From positions 1,717,978 through 1,781,977 of the forward strand of contig PNAE01000007.1 of the NCBI GenBank assembly GCA_003169895.1: a stretch of DNA of 64,000 nucleotides, given 5' to 3'. Source of the stretch: Gemmatimonadota bacterium (GTDB lineage Bacteria; Gemmatimonadota; Gemmatimonadetes; Gemmatimonadales; GWC2-71-9). Positions 7,706-16,853 of the stretch are shown here, one piece after another. Positions within the stretch are counted from its first letter, which is position 1. Each line of letters opens with the position of its first letter. The notes beneath the pieces were generated by a model, which did no database searches, had not been told where the DNA came from, and saw only the letters and a list, made by a program, of their open reading frames with translations. The position numbers and the translations under genes were made by a program.

Positions 7706-9624
7706 GCGACATGCCTCGTGGTGCGGGGTGTGGCGCGCGCCGGTTCCGGCACGCGCGTCCAGTGTCCCAGCGGCTGATAGCGCAAGCCGCCCGGGCTGTA
7801 GAACTTTCCGAAGAATTCGACATAGTGCAGACGCAGCGCATGAATAGTGGGGCTGAACATCGCGATCGAGAAGTTCACCAGATGGAAGAGCAGGGCGAAC
7901 ACCGTCCCCACCAGCACGCTACCGAGCGCGCCGACCATCCGGTTCGCGACGACGGCGAGCATCACCGATGCCACGCCCAGCGCCATGATACGGGCGTACG
8001 ACAGGATATTGCCGAGCGTGGTGAGCAGCTCGATCATGGCGACCAGCCCCTCCGCGATAATCAGCAGCGGGAACGCGACCAGCAGCCCGATCACCGCCGG
8101 CGAGAAGAACCGCCGTGGTAACACATCCACCGCTGCCAGCAGAGCCAGAATCACCAGGACCACCATCAGCGCCGCGATGCCGCGTCCCATGGCCTGCCGC
8201 GGATGGCGCCGGGCGCTGACCACGCCGAGCACCATTCCGAGCAGGATGTGCACCACGCCAAGGGCGAGTGACAGCAGCAGGAAGGGCACCACAGCCTCCT
8301 CGCGGCTGAACAGCAACGGACGCAAGCCGAGCCAGCGCGTGCCCAGGTCGCCGAACAGCTCGCCGTACAGGAACCCCGCCAATATCGAAAACAGGGCGCA
8401 CGGCCCGATGATCTCGGCCACGTTGCGCCAGGTGGAGCCGGGCCGCGACTTGGCGTGGAGCAGCAATCCGAGCCCGGCGAGAATGACGCCGTAGCCGATG
8501 TCGCCGACCATCAGACCGAAGAACGCTGGAAAGAACACCGCGACGAACGGCGTCGGATCGATCGAACCGTAACGCGGCAACGGCATCAGGCCGATCAGGG
8601 CTTCGAACGGGCGCAGGAGCCGCGGGTTCGACAGCACCACCGGTGCCTGATCGGATTGCCAATCTTCTCGCGCGACCTCGGTCACGACCACTTCATCGCC
8701 GCACTTCTGGCGGAGCCCTGTCTCGAGGTCGCCGCGCGTGCGGGTCGGCAACCAGCCTTCGATCACGAACGCGCGCGCCGTGGCGATCGACAGCGGTACC
8801 ACGTCGAGCGCCTGCAGCCAGTCGTGCAACGCGAGCCGTGCCCGACGCAGTGCCGGGCCGTGGTCGCGCGCGAGCGCGGCGCGTTCTTGTTCGACTTTCT
8901 GGAGGTCAGTCGGGATCTCGCCGAGCCGGGCGAGCATGCGCGGGATGGCTTCGGTGAGCGAGCCGCCGCCGAATGCCTTGGGCACCGGGATTTCCTGCAC
9001 CCGGGCATCGGCCAGCAGCCGCTCAACCTGGTCGGCGGCGTGCGCGGACACCACGACCAGGACCGCGGTTTCACCGGATGGCAGCGGGTGACTATACAGT
9101 TGGAACTCGTCCCCGATGACCGATGCCAGCGAACCGCGGAGCGCCGGGATGGTGGCGGCGTCACCCCGCTTCAGCAGCACGTGATACGCCGTGGCACTGG
9201 GCCATCGCGACTCAGTCTCGAGCATGGCGCGGAACGCCGAAAAGAATTGCTGGTACTTGAGGATGAGCGCCCGCTCATCCTCAAGTACAGCGACCCGCAC
9301 GGCGAGACGCTCGGTCGCGCGCCGCACCTGCCAGGCCAGGCGCGCCCACCGGGCAAGGTCGGCGGTCGCGGTCGCGACGGGAGCGGCGGTCGGCGGTCCG
9401 GTGCCAGCGCCTAGTGCGTTGAGCGCCTGATCGGTGTCGGCCAGCGCGGCGCGCAAGTGCTCCCGGGCGCGCGCCTGCGTCGGCGTGAGTTGCACCGGCT
9501 CGAGCGGGGTTGGCGCCTCGGGCGCACTCAGGTGCAGCAGCCCAAGGTCCTGCAGTGCTGCCAGCACCTGGTCGAGCCGCTGGCGCGGTCCCATAATCCG
9601 GACGCGCGACATGGGGAGGATCAC
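7702..9624 (-). CDS. atpI: V/A-type ATP synthase subunit I (V0 a-type stator)
   Basis: A 640-residue stator subunit that forms the ion half-channels. The N-terminal cytoplasmic half binds the peripheral stalk and contains long coiled-coil stretches. The C-terminal half has about seven or eight membrane helices, starting with F-V-A-V-F-F-P-A-F-F-G-L-M-V-G-D-I-G-Y-G, the family hallmark. Near the end, L-S-Y-A-R-I-M-A-L-G-V-A supplies the essential arginine, followed by the F-x-L-x-N-F-x-I-x-x-x-S-P-x-I-H-x-L-R-L-H-x-V-E-F-F-x-K-F-Y closing motif. The GTG at 9624 overlaps the preceding stop (GTGA) and has GGCGGAG upstream; an ATG four codons later is the alternative. Confidence 0.93.
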   Translation of the reverse strand: MILPMSRVRIMGPRQRLDQVLAALQDLGLLHLSAPEAPTPLEPVQLTPTQARAREHLRAALADTDQALNALGAGTGPPTAAPVATATADLARWARLAWQVRRATERLAVRVAVLEDERALILKYQQFFSAFRAMLETESRWPSATAYHVLLKRGDAATIPALRGSLASVIGDEFQLYSHPLPSGETAVLVVVSAHAADQVERLLADARVQEIPVPKAFGGGSLTEAIPRMLARLGEIPTDLQKVEQERAALARDHGPALRRARLALHDWLQALDVVPLSIATARAFVIEGWLPTRTRGDLETGLRQKCGDEVVVTEVAREDWQSDQAPVVLSNPRLLRPFEALIGLMPLPRYGSIDPTPFVAVFFPAFFGLMVGDIGYGVILAGLGLLLHAKSRPGSTWRNVAEIIGPCALFSILAGFLYGELFGDLGTRWLGLRPLLFSREEAVVPFLLLSLALGVVHILLGMVLGVVSARRHPRQAMGRGIAALMVVLVILALLAAVDVLPRRFFSPAVIGLLVAFPLLIIAEGLVAMIELLTTLGNILSYARIMALGVASVMLAVVANRMVGALGSVLVGTVFALLFHLVNFSIAMFSPTIHALRLHYVEFFGKFYSPGGLRYQPLGHWTRVPEPARATPRTTRHVA

Positions 9625-9938
9625 GCCGCGTCTCCGCCGGTGATCAGCAGCTCCACCATCGCCTGCGCGACCGCTTGGACGCGCTGGTCGTCGGCCATGT
9701 TGTACCGGGCCACCTGATCACGCGTCGCGGTGCGGATGTCGGCCAGGCGCCGGTCGCGTTCGGCGGCCAGCGCTTCCTCGTTGGCGCGCGTCGTCGTCTC
9801 GACTTCGGCGGCGAGGGCAGCTTCGCGGTGTGACGCCGCATCCCGGGCGGCATTCACCAAGGCGGTGGCCTCGTCGCGCGCGTGACGGAGCAGCTCGTCG
9901 TTGTGCTGCTCCGTTTCGATCAGGCGCTCAAGTTCCAT
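9621..9938 (-). CDS. atpH: V/A-type ATP synthase peripheral stalk subunit H/G
   Basis: First gene of the ATPase block, about 105 residues. The protein is almost wholly one charged helix (M-E-L-E-R-L-I-E-T-E followed by heptads rich in Ala, Glu and Arg), the pattern of the G/H stalk subunit that pairs with subunit E. The start at 9938 is chosen because the preceding in-frame codons to 9983 are Arg/Gly-rich and unlike the family. It begins only 57 bases after the nickel permease stop on the same strand, with no obvious terminator between, so it may be transcribed from the hydrogenase side. Confidence 0.75.
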   Translation of the reverse strand: MELERLIETEQHNDELLRHARDEATALVNAARDAASHREAALAAEVETTTRANEEALAAERDRRLADIRTATRDQVARYNMADDQRVQAVAQAMVELLITGGDAA

Positions 9939-9995
9939 GAGCCCGCCCCGGTGGAGCCGGCGCCGCGTTGTGTCGCCATGCACAGCCGCCGCGAG

Positions 9996-10640
9996 CTAGT
10001 GTGGCGTCCATCGGGGATACGCCGTAAACAGTCCATCAACCAACGCTATGTGCGTCGCCAGAAACACGCCGAAGGCGACGCTCAGCGTCCCCGACACCAG
10101 CTGCAATGACCGGTTCAGCGTGGCGAACCGCGAGACTGTGAGCGACACTGGTGCGGCAACCGCGGCAGTGATCGCCATCATGCCCACGATCGTCCCACCG
10201 CCAAACAACAAGAGGTATCCTGCGGCCCAGCGCGGATCGGGAATGGTCGCCAGTACCAACAGGGCGACGGCCGCCGATCCGGCGAGGCCGTGGACGATGC
10301 CCACCAGCACGGGGCGGATCGACGAAAGCGCCCCGGCACCCAGTCGCTGCCCGCCGAAGAGGTTGTAGCCGCCGAGACCAATCAACATGATCGCGACGGC
10401 GAACTCCATGGCGAGACCGAGGCGCGGCGGAATGATGACCTTGAGCATGATGATGGCGCCGCCCACCAGGAGGATCGTCACGGTGTGGCCGACCCCCCAG
10501 AGAGCGCCAATGCGCATGGCGTCCGCGACGCGCCGCTGCCGGGTGACAATGGTGGTCACCGCGACGACGTGGTCCGCGTCCGTGGCATGGCGCATCCCGA
10601 GGATGATGCCGAGCAGGAGCGTGGGAAGGATGTTGGCCAT
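9996..10640 (-). CDS. NiCoT/UreH-like nickel (cobalt) permease
   Basis: About 214 residues with six predicted membrane helices. The first helix carries the R-H-A-T-D-A-D-H-V motif of Ni2+/Co2+ permeases (consensus R-H-A-x-D-A-D-H), and a following helix has the G-H-T-x-T segment, which also contributes metal ligands. The ATG at 10640 lies 5 bases past the hypE stop; further upstream in-frame codons lie inside hypE. The position immediately after hypE points to Ni2+ supply for the hydrogenase. Specificity for Ni over Co is inferred from context only. Confidence 0.85.
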   Translation of the reverse strand: MANILPTLLLGIILGMRHATDADHVVAVTTIVTRQRRVADAMRIGALWGVGHTVTILLVGGAIIMLKVIIPPRLGLAMEFAVAIMLIGLGGYNLFGGQRLGAGALSSIRPVLVGIVHGLAGSAAVALLVLATIPDPRWAAGYLLLFGGGTIVGMMAITAAVAAPVSLTVSRFATLNRSLQLVSGTLSVAFGVFLATHIALVDGLFTAYPRWTPH

Positions 10641-10645
10641 CACGG

Positions 10646-11710
10646 TCAGCAGATCCGCGGCAGCTGATCGCCAGGGAGCATGTCCACCACCCGGGTGCCG
10701 CCGATGGCGGTTCGCATGACGACCATCGCGGGATGATCCGCCACGACGCGGCCAATGCACACGGCCAGCGTCCCGAGCGGATGGGTACGGAGCACCTGAA
10801 GTGCGGCGTCAACCAGTCGTTCCGGCAGGATGGCCAGCATCACGCCTTCGTTCGCCACGTAGAGCGGATCGAATCCCAGCATTTCGCACGCGGCGGCGAC
10901 CGGGCCGGGGATCGGCACGGCCTCCTCCTCGAGCATCACGCCGACGCGTGATGCGGCCGCGATCTCATTGAGGGCGCTGGCCACGCCGCCTCGGGTCGGG
11001 TCGCGCAGCACGTGCACGTCCGCACCGAACCGATCGCCCAGGCGCTCTACCAGCGGAAACAGCATGGCGGAGTCACTGACGATCTCGGTGTCGAACCCGA
11101 GACTTTCTCGCGCCGACATGATCGCCATGCCGTGGCAACCGATCGGGCCGGTGACGATGACGGCATCGCCAGGCGCCGCCCGCTCGGGAGCCGGCCTGAA
11201 GTCGCCGTGGAGCGTCCCGATCGCGGTGGTGTTGATGTACAGGTGATCGGCCTTGCCGCGCTCCACCACCTTCGTGTCGCCGGTTACCAGCGGAACGCCG
11301 GCCGCGCGGGCTGCCGCGGCCATCGCGGCGATCACCCGGTCGAGGAGGTCGAAGTCGAGCCCTTCTTCGATAATGAACCCCGCGGAGAGAAACCGGGGTA
11401 CCGCCCCCATCATTGCCACGTCGTTGAGGGTGCCGTGCACCGCAAGCGAACCGATGTTCCCGCCCGGGAATTCGACCGGATTCACGACGAATGTGTCGGT
11501 GGATACCGCGATGTCCCCGCCGAGCAGCGACACCACCGCCGCATCGCCGAGCTGCGCGAGGATCGGATTGTTGAGATGCGGGAGGAAGCGCTCGCGCAGC
11601 AGGGCCGCGCTCATCTTGCCACCCGAGCCGTGACCGAGCTGCACGCGATCGGTCGTCACCGTCGGCACCGGACAAACCAACCCATCGGCGAGTCGGAGCG
11701 TATCGGTCAT
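10646..11710 (-). CDS. hypE: Hydrogenase maturation protein HypE
   Basis: A 354-residue PurM-like ATP-dependent dehydratase that turns the C-terminal thiocarboxamide into thiocyanate, the cyanide source for the Fe(CN)2CO site. Visible features are L-G-H-G-S-G-G near the N-terminus (nucleotide binding), D-A-A-V-V with the D-T-F-V strand, and the required C-terminal P-R-I-C tail whose Cys is carbamoylated by HypF. The ATG at 11710 sits one base before the hypD stop region; the longer in-frame reading to 11797 is inside hypD. Confidence 0.95.
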   Translation of the reverse strand: MTDTLRLADGLVCPVPTVTTDRVQLGHGSGGKMSAALLRERFLPHLNNPILAQLGDAAVVSLLGGDIAVSTDTFVVNPVEFPGGNIGSLAVHGTLNDVAMMGAVPRFLSAGFIIEEGLDFDLLDRVIAAMAAAARAAGVPLVTGDTKVVERGKADHLYINTTAIGTLHGDFRPAPERAAPGDAVIVTGPIGCHGMAIMSARESLGFDTEIVSDSAMLFPLVERLGDRFGADVHVLRDPTRGGVASALNEIAAASRVGVMLEEEAVPIPGPVAAACEMLGFDPLYVANEGVMLAILPERLVDAALQVLRTHPLGTLAVCIGRVVADHPAMVVMRTAIGGTRVVDMLPGDQLPRIC

Positions 11711-11711
11711 G

Positions 11712-12821
11712 TCAACCGCCCACCGATGCGGTGGCACGGAACCGCCCATAGTTGTAGTAGGCGGCGCATGCTCCCTCCGACGACACCATGGGCGCACCGA
11801 GCGGATGCTCCGGCGTGCAGTGGCGGCCGAACGCCGGACACTGGTGCGGTTTCAGCCGTCCGCGCAGCACCGCACCCGCCTGACATTCGGCCGGCTCGGC
11901 GACTTCGATGGCACCTAGGCCAAAGCGGCGCTCCGCGTCGTAGTCGGCGAACTCGTCCCGCAGGGCGAGGCCGCTCGCCGGGATCTCTCCGATGCCTCGC
12001 CATTTCCGGTCGACCAGATGGAACACCTGTTCCACCAGGTTGCGCGCCGGCAGCGTGCCTTCGCGCTTGACCGCCCGGACGTACTGGTTCTCCACCTCAT
12101 ACCGCCCCGCCTCCAACTGGCGCACGGCGAGGTGAATTCCTTCCAGAATGTCGAGGGGCTCGAACCCCGTGATGATGATCGGCACCTTGAAGCCCGCGGC
12201 GATCGGTTCGTATTCCGTCCATCCCATCACGGTGCAGACGTGGCCTGCGGCGAGAAATCCCTGCACCCGGTTGGTCGGATCGCTCAGCAACGCGATCATG
12301 GCCGGCGGAACCGTGACGTGCGACACCAGCACGCTGAAGTTCGTGATGCCCAGTTGCCGCGCGCGCCACACGGCCATGGCATTGGCCGGCGCCGTGGTTT
12401 CGAAGCCGACGGCAAAGAACACCACCTGCCGATCGGGGTGACGGATTGCCAGTTCCAGCGCATCGAGCGGCGAGTAGACGATGCGCACCGCGCCGCCGCG
12501 CGCGCGAACCTGCAGCAAGTCGCATTCGCTTCCCGGTACGCGCAGCATGTCGCCGAACGACGTGAAGATTACGTCGGGTCGGCTGGCGAGGTTGAGCGCC
12601 TTGTCAATCTGCTCCAGCGGTGTCACGCACACCGGGCAGCCCGGGCCGTGGATCATCTCGACGGTGTCGCCCAGCAGTTCGTCGAGACCCTGCTTGACGA
12701 TGGTGTGGGTCTGCCCGCCGCACACCTCCATCAGCACCCATCGTTGCGACGCGGTGCGGCGAATCTGTGCCGCCAGCGCCCGCGCGATCGCGCCGTCGCG
12801 GTATTCGGCGAGGTACTTCAT
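11712..12821 (-). CDS. hypD: Hydrogenase maturation protein HypD
   Basis: A 369-residue [4Fe-4S] scaffold that with HypC assembles the Fe(CN)2CO moiety. Signatures present are M-E-V-C-G-G-Q-T-H (catalytic CGGQTH), [21 protein letters not shown] (GFETT), and a C-terminal cysteine set with C-x-A-G-A-V-L-R-G-x-x-x-P-x-x-C and C-T-P-E[18 protein letters not shown], which binds the cluster. The ATG at 12821 overlaps the hypC stop (ATGA). Confidence 0.96.
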   Translation of the reverse strand: MKYLAEYRDGAIARALAAQIRRTASQRWVLMEVCGGQTHTIVKQGLDELLGDTVEMIHGPGCPVCVTPLEQIDKALNLASRPDVIFTSFGDMLRVPGSECDLLQVRARGGAVRIVYSPLDALELAIRHPDRQVVFFAVGFETTAPANAMAVWRARQLGITNFSVLVSHVTVPPAMIALLSDPTNRVQGFLAAGHVCTVMGWTEYEPIAAGFKVPIIITGFEPLDILEGIHLAVRQLEAGRYEVENQYVRAVKREGTLPARNLVEQVFHLVDRKWRGIGEIPASGLALRDEFADYDAERRFGLGAIEVAEPAECQAGAVLRGRLKPHQCPAFGRHCTPEHPLGAPMVSSEGACAAYYNYGRFRATASVGG

Positions 12822-13114
12822 TGCGGTCCCAGACTCAGGCCGTCGAGCGACGATTGCGCCGCTTCCCGCAACCACTCGAGTTCGTCCAGTTGGCTCATCT
12901 CGCGAAGCGCCTCGAAGGTGCGGCGCGCCTGGTCTTCGTCGATCTTCGAGATCGCGAAGCCGACGTGCACCAGCGCGTAATCACCGGGCTGCACCTGGTC
13001 GGCGATATACGCCAGGCAGACTTCTCGTCGCACGCCGCCGAAGTCGACGACGCCCATGGGGAGTCCGCGGTCGTCGTGGATCTCCACTACGCGTCCCGGA
13101 ATGCCTAGACACAT
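12818..13114 (-). CDS. hypC: Hydrogenase maturation chaperone HypC/HupF
   Basis: A 98-residue member of the HypC/HybG/HupF family. It begins M-C-L-G-I-P-G, with the invariant Cys2 that carries the Fe(CN)2CO unit, and contains [12 protein letters not shown]. The C-terminal 25 residues extend slightly past the usual 75-90. A strong ribosome site (GGAGG, 6 bases before ATG) lies inside the 3' end of hypF, whose TAG overlaps the first codons. It forms a complex with HypD, encoded immediately downstream. Confidence 0.95.
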   Translation of the reverse strand: MCLGIPGRVVEIHDDRGLPMGVVDFGGVRREVCLAYIADQVQPGDYALVHVGFAISKIDEDQARRTFEALREMSQLDELEWLREAAQSSLDGLSLGPQ

Positions 13115-15438
13115 GGTGCACCTCCGTCGATCGGATGGCCGGTATGTGCGAGACGGGCCGCCGCGACTGCGGCCTGCCCGTAGCTCACTGCCCCATCGTT
13201 CGGGCTGAGCGAGCGCGGCAGCAGCACGCGGAGGCCCTGCGCCTCGAGCGCCGCGACGAGCATGTCGCTGAGCCGCGTGTTCTGGAAGACGCCGCCGCCA
13301 AGCGCCGCGACCCCAACGCCCGTGCGCTCACGGGCGCGACACACCAGGCGCGTCGTGGTGGCGACGATGCTGTCGTGGAAGTCGGCGGCCAGATCGGCGG
13401 GGTCGGCACCGTGACGGCGGCGTTCCCCCAGTCCCACCAGTAGCGGAACGGGATCGAACGTCCAGGTTCCGTCCGGCGCCTCGACAATCGGCATGTCGAG
13501 CGCGTGGCCGGCTCGATCACCAGCCAGAGCCTCGAGTTTCATCGCAGCTTCGCCTTCATACTGCCGTCCCGAGTGCAGGCCGAGCACCGTGCTCGCCGCA
13601 TCGAACAAGCGCCCCATCGACGAGGCGAATGGCGCGTTGAGCCGGCGCGCGATCTGCGCCTCGGCCAGTGCGCACTCGCGCGCCGACACATCGTCGGATA
13701 GGTGGGTAAACGCCGCCGCGGCCGTCGGCTCGAGCGAGAGATAACCCAGCGCCGCGCGCCAGGGCTCGCGTGCGGCGAGATCGCCGCCGGGCATGGGCGC
13801 GTACCGCAGGTGTGCCAGCCGGCGATACGCGGTGAGATCCGCCAGCAGCAGCTCGGCGCCCCACGTATGGCCGTCATCACCGTATCCGGTGCCATCGTAC
13901 GCCACGCCGATGACCGGTCCGGTTTCCCCATGCTCGGCCAGGACAGCCGCGATGTGGGCGTGATGGTGCTGCACGGCGATGATGTCGCTCAGCCCGAGAT
14001 CGTGCGCCAACCGGGTCGAGAGATAGCCGGGATGCAGATCGCAAGCGGCCACCTCGGGGACAATCTGGAACAGCGCTTTGAAGCGCTGCAGCGTGTCGCG
14101 GAAGTGGACGACCGTCTCGAAACTGTCGAGGTCGCCGATGTGCTGGCTCACAAAGGCGCGGCCGTGTTCCGCCAGCGTGAACGTGTTCTTGAGATCCGGT
14201 CCGGTGGCAATCAGCGGCCGCGGGGTGGGTATCGGCAGCGTCAGCGGCAGTGGAGCGAATCCCCGCGCGCGGCGGAGGAACACCGCCCGCCGCGCTGCGA
14301 TACGCAGCACCGAGTCGTCATACCGGGCCACGATCTCGCGATCGTGGAACAGGAAGCCGTCGGCGACCGCACCGAGACGGGCACGCGCCTCGTCGTTGTC
14401 GATGGCGATCGGCTCGTCACTCAGGTTGCCACTGGTCATCACCAGTGGTCGACGAAGCGCCCCGAGCAGCAGGTGATGCAGGGGTGTGGACGGCAGCAGT
14501 ATGCCCACCGAGTCGAGCCCGGGCGCGATGCCGTCGCTGAGGCCGTTCGCCACTTGCCGGTGCAGCACCACGACCGGCCGCGCTGGCGACGTGAGCAACG
14601 TTGCCACGGCGGCGCTCACATTGGCGATGTCGGCGGCCTCGGAGAGAGTGCGCACCATGACGGCGAATGGCTTGGCGTAGCGCCGCTTCCGCGTCCGCAA
14701 CTGCTGCACCGCGACGTCCGACGTGGCGTCGACCGCCAGGTGGAAGCCACCCAGCCCTCGCAGCGCCAGCACGCCGCCGCGGCGAAGCAGCGCCGCCGCC
14801 GCCGCGATCGCGGCGTCTGACGTGTGCGAGCCCGCGGGTGCATAGGGCCCCTCGTACCAGAGCCGCGGACCGCATGTGGAGCAGCTGTTGGTCTCCGAGT
14901 GAAATCGACGGTTGGAAGGCGCGCGATACTCGCGGGCACACTCCGGGCATTGGGTGAAGCGGCGCATGCTGGTGCGCTCGCGATCGTATGGCAATGCCTC
15001 AATGACGGTGAAGCGCGGACCGCAGTCCGTGCAGGTGATGAACGGATACCGGTAGCGGCGATTCGCCGGATCGAGCAGCTCGGCTTCGCACGCCACACAC
15101 AACGCCGCATCCGGTGAAACCGGCTGGCGCCGTCCCGCGACATCGGTGCTCTGCTCGATGACAAACCCTGTTCGCTGTGCAATCTCGAGCGGCTCGACCT
15201 GGACGGACTCGACGCGCGCCAACGGTGGTGCTTCCAGTGTCAGCGCCTGCCGGAACGCACTGATCGCCACATCCATGCCTTCCACGGCGATCTCCACTTC
15301 ACCGGCTACGTTCCGCACCGACCCCGCGAGCCCATGCCGGGTCGCGAGCCGATGCACGAATGGCCGGAACCCGACGCCCTGAACCACACCGGTGATTCGA
15401 AGTCGCTGGGCCTGCAGCGCCGGGTGCGGAGCGATCAC
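13105..15438 (-). CDS. hypF: Carbamoyltransferase HypF
   Basis: A 777-residue enzyme that transfers carbamoyl to the HypE C-terminal Cys. Domain order seen: an N-terminal acylphosphatase-like domain (G-V-V-Q-G-V-G-F-R-P-F), two zinc fingers of C-x2-C-x18-C-x2-C type (C-V-A-C to C-T-D-C, then C-P-E-C to C-S-T-C), a YrdC-like domain (G-G-V-L-A-L-R-G-L-G-G-F-H-L), and a Kae1-like domain with H-H-H-A-H and G-V-A-Y-D-G-T-G-Y-G-D-D. The GTG at 15438 makes a GTGA overlap with hypB. The frame is open to 15489, but those codons lie inside hypB. Confidence 0.95.
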   Translation of the reverse strand: MIAPHPALQAQRLRITGVVQGVGFRPFVHRLATRHGLAGSVRNVAGEVEIAVEGMDVAISAFRQALTLEAPPLARVESVQVEPLEIAQRTGFVIEQSTDVAGRRQPVSPDAALCVACEAELLDPANRRYRYPFITCTDCGPRFTVIEALPYDRERTSMRRFTQCPECAREYRAPSNRRFHSETNSCSTCGPRLWYEGPYAPAGSHTSDAAIAAAAALLRRGGVLALRGLGGFHLAVDATSDVAVQQLRTRKRRYAKPFAVMVRTLSEAADIANVSAAVATLLTSPARPVVVLHRQVANGLSDGIAPGLDSVGILLPSTPLHHLLLGALRRPLVMTSGNLSDEPIAIDNDEARARLGAVADGFLFHDREIVARYDDSVLRIAARRAVFLRRARGFAPLPLTLPIPTPRPLIATGPDLKNTFTLAEHGRAFVSQHIGDLDSFETVVHFRDTLQRFKALFQIVPEVAACDLHPGYLSTRLAHDLGLSDIIAVQHHHAHIAAVLAEHGETGPVIGVAYDGTGYGDDGHTWGAELLLADLTAYRRLAHLRYAPMPGGDLAAREPWRAALGYLSLEPTAAAAFTHLSDDVSARECALAEAQIARRLNAPFASSMGRLFDAASTVLGLHSGRQYEGEAAMKLEALAGDRAGHALDMPIVEAPDGTWTFDPVPLLVGLGERRRHGADPADLAADFHDSIVATTTRLVCRARERTGVGVAALGGGVFQNTRLSDMLVAALEAQGLRVLLPRSLSPNDGAVSYGQAAVAAARLAHTGHPIDGGAPCV

Positions 15439-16112
15439 GGGGTCGCGTGCGCCCCGGTGCGCGCCTGGTCTCGCAAGAAGCCGAACCACTCGGCCATGCC
15501 TGCGCCGGTCAGCGCCGACGTGAAGAAGAACCGCAGGTCCGGATTGACGCGGCGCGCAAACATGACAGCGCGATCGACATCGAATGGGACGTATGGCAGG
15601 AGGTCGATCTTGGTGAGCACGGCCACGCGCGATTCATGGAACATCCGGGGATACTTGAGCGGCTTGTCTTCGCCTTCGGTCACCGAGAACAGCACGACCT
15701 TGGCATCCTCGCCGAGATCCCAGTTGGCCGGACACACGAGATTGCCGACGTTCTCGATGAACAACAAGTCGGTCTCGCCAAGGTCGATCGCCGCGAGAGC
15801 AGTCTGCACCTGGCGCGCGTCGAGGTGGCAGGCGCCGTTGGTGACTACGGCCTGCACCAGTCGCGGCGTGCGTTGGGCCAGCCGGTCGGCATCGTTCTGG
15901 GTCTGAACGTCACCGGTGACGATGCTGATGCGCAGCTCGTCGCCAAGGGCGTCGAGCGTCCGCTCGAGCAGCGTCGTCTTGCCGGACCCCGGCGAGGACA
16001 CCAGGTTGAGCGCGGCGATGCCAGCCTCATGTAGCTGCCGACGGACGGTCGCGGCGATCTCGTCGTTCTTTGCCATGACGCGCTCGCGCACCTCAATCGT
16101 CCGAACGGCCAT
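15435..16112 (-). CDS. hypB: Hydrogenase maturation GTPase HypB
   Basis: About 225 residues. This GTPase works with HypA to deliver nickel to the large subunit. The P-loop S-S-P-G-S-G-K-T lies at about residues 39-46, followed by D-V-Q-T-x-N-D-A-D-R, N-G-A-C-H-L-D-A (the metal-binding Cys-His of the G domain) and a guanine-specificity T-K-I-D-L. No N-terminal C-x-x-C-G-C motif or His-rich stretch is seen, so it is a minimal HypB. Two tandem ATGs occur at 16115 and 16112; GGAGG is best spaced for the second. Confidence 0.94.
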   Translation of the reverse strand: MAVRTIEVRERVMAKNDEIAATVRRQLHEAGIAALNLVSSPGSGKTTLLERTLDALGDELRISIVTGDVQTQNDADRLAQRTPRLVQAVVTNGACHLDARQVQTALAAIDLGETDLLFIENVGNLVCPANWDLGEDAKVVLFSVTEGEDKPLKYPRMFHESRVAVLTKIDLLPYVPFDVDRAVMFARRVNPDLRFFFTSALTGAGMAEWFGFLRDQARTGAHATP

Positions 16113-16353
16113 CATCCACCTCCAGGTAGGCGAGCCGGAGATCCGGACCGGGACGCGTGACGATCGTGGGGACGGCCCCGGCAAACGGCGGTGCGTCGAG
16201 CAGCGCCTCGAGACAGAACCGGAAGTTCTCCACCTCGACATTGGCATCGTCGCCAACCTCGACGCAGACGGCCCGCAACTGGCCGACGGCCCCCGGTTGG
16301 AGGTGCGCCTCCGCCATGCGGCATACCTCCAACGCGAGGCTCAGCTCGTGCAT
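16093..16353 (-). CDS. hypA: HypA-like nickel chaperone lacking the zinc ribbon
   Basis: Only 86 residues, against about 110-120 for HypA. The N-terminal nickel site M-H-E (His2, Glu3) is intact and is followed by the HypA core pattern (L-R-A-V-C-V-E-V-G-D-D-A-N-V-E-V-E-N-F-R-F-C-L-E-A-L). The two C-x-x-C pairs of the zinc ribbon are missing. After the T-I-V-T-R strand the chain runs directly into the closing L-R-L-A-Y-L-E-V strand, as if the ribbon had been excised cleanly. The start overlaps the 3' end of the protease gene by 13 bases, and the end is followed closely by hypB. It is expected to act with HypB; how it senses or stabilises Ni without the zinc site is open. Confidence 0.85.
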   Translation of the reverse strand: MHELSLALEVCRMAEAHLQPGAVGQLRAVCVEVGDDANVEVENFRFCLEALLDAPPFAGAVPTIVTRPGPDLRLAYLEVDDGRSDD

Positions 16354-16853
16354 GCGAGCGGCGCCAGTCGGGCGCAGCGGTGCCCCCGGGTCTCCAGCCA
16401 GGCCGCCGTGCGCGCCAGCATCAACGGGATCGCGGCTTCGACCGGGGCGCTCAGCGTGGTGCTCATGGTCACGCAGGCTGGTTCGATCCCGATCGCCGCG
16501 AGCTGGCGCGGCAGCGTGTCGCGCAGCATGGCGAGCGCGAGCACTTCCCGGAGGTCGATCTGATGCGGCGAGAGCTTGTGGTCGAGCCCGCGCGGCACGG
16601 CATCGCCCACCAGCTCCGTGACCGTGCCGGGTGTGCTGCCCGAGCGAATGGCATCGAGCAACAATAGCTGATCCGCCGACTCGATAAGCGGCAGAAGATT
16701 CATGCCCCACGTGCCGCCGTCCACCAGTTCTACGTCCGGCGACACGTCCCAGCCATCGCGCAGCCGTTCCAGCGCGGCAAGTCCGACGCCGTCGTCGCCC
16801 ATCAGCGGATTGCCGAGACCGATGACCAGCGTCCGGGCCGGCGGATCAGTCAT
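16341..16853 (-). CDS. hyaD: [NiFe]-hydrogenase maturation endopeptidase (HyaD/HupD family)
   Basis: About 170 residues. This protease removes the C-terminal tail of the hydrogenase large subunit after nickel insertion. It shows the family start V-I-G-L-G-N-P-L-M-G-D-D-G-V-G with the metal-binding acid in G-D-D-G, then V-D-G-G-T-W-G, L-L-L-D-A-I, and H-K-L-S-P-H-Q supplying the conserved His. The ATG at 16853 overlaps the end of the cytochrome b gene by 8 bases; the reading open to 16868 lies inside that gene. Its substrate is almost certainly the large subunit encoded two genes upstream. Confidence 0.92.
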   Translation of the reverse strand: MTDPPARTLVIGLGNPLMGDDGVGLAALERLRDGWDVSPDVELVDGGTWGMNLLPLIESADQLLLLDAIRSGSTPGTVTELVGDAVPRGLDHKLSPHQIDLREVLALAMLRDTLPRQLAAIGIEPACVTMSTTLSAPVEAAIPLMLARTAAWLETRGHRCARLAPLACTS

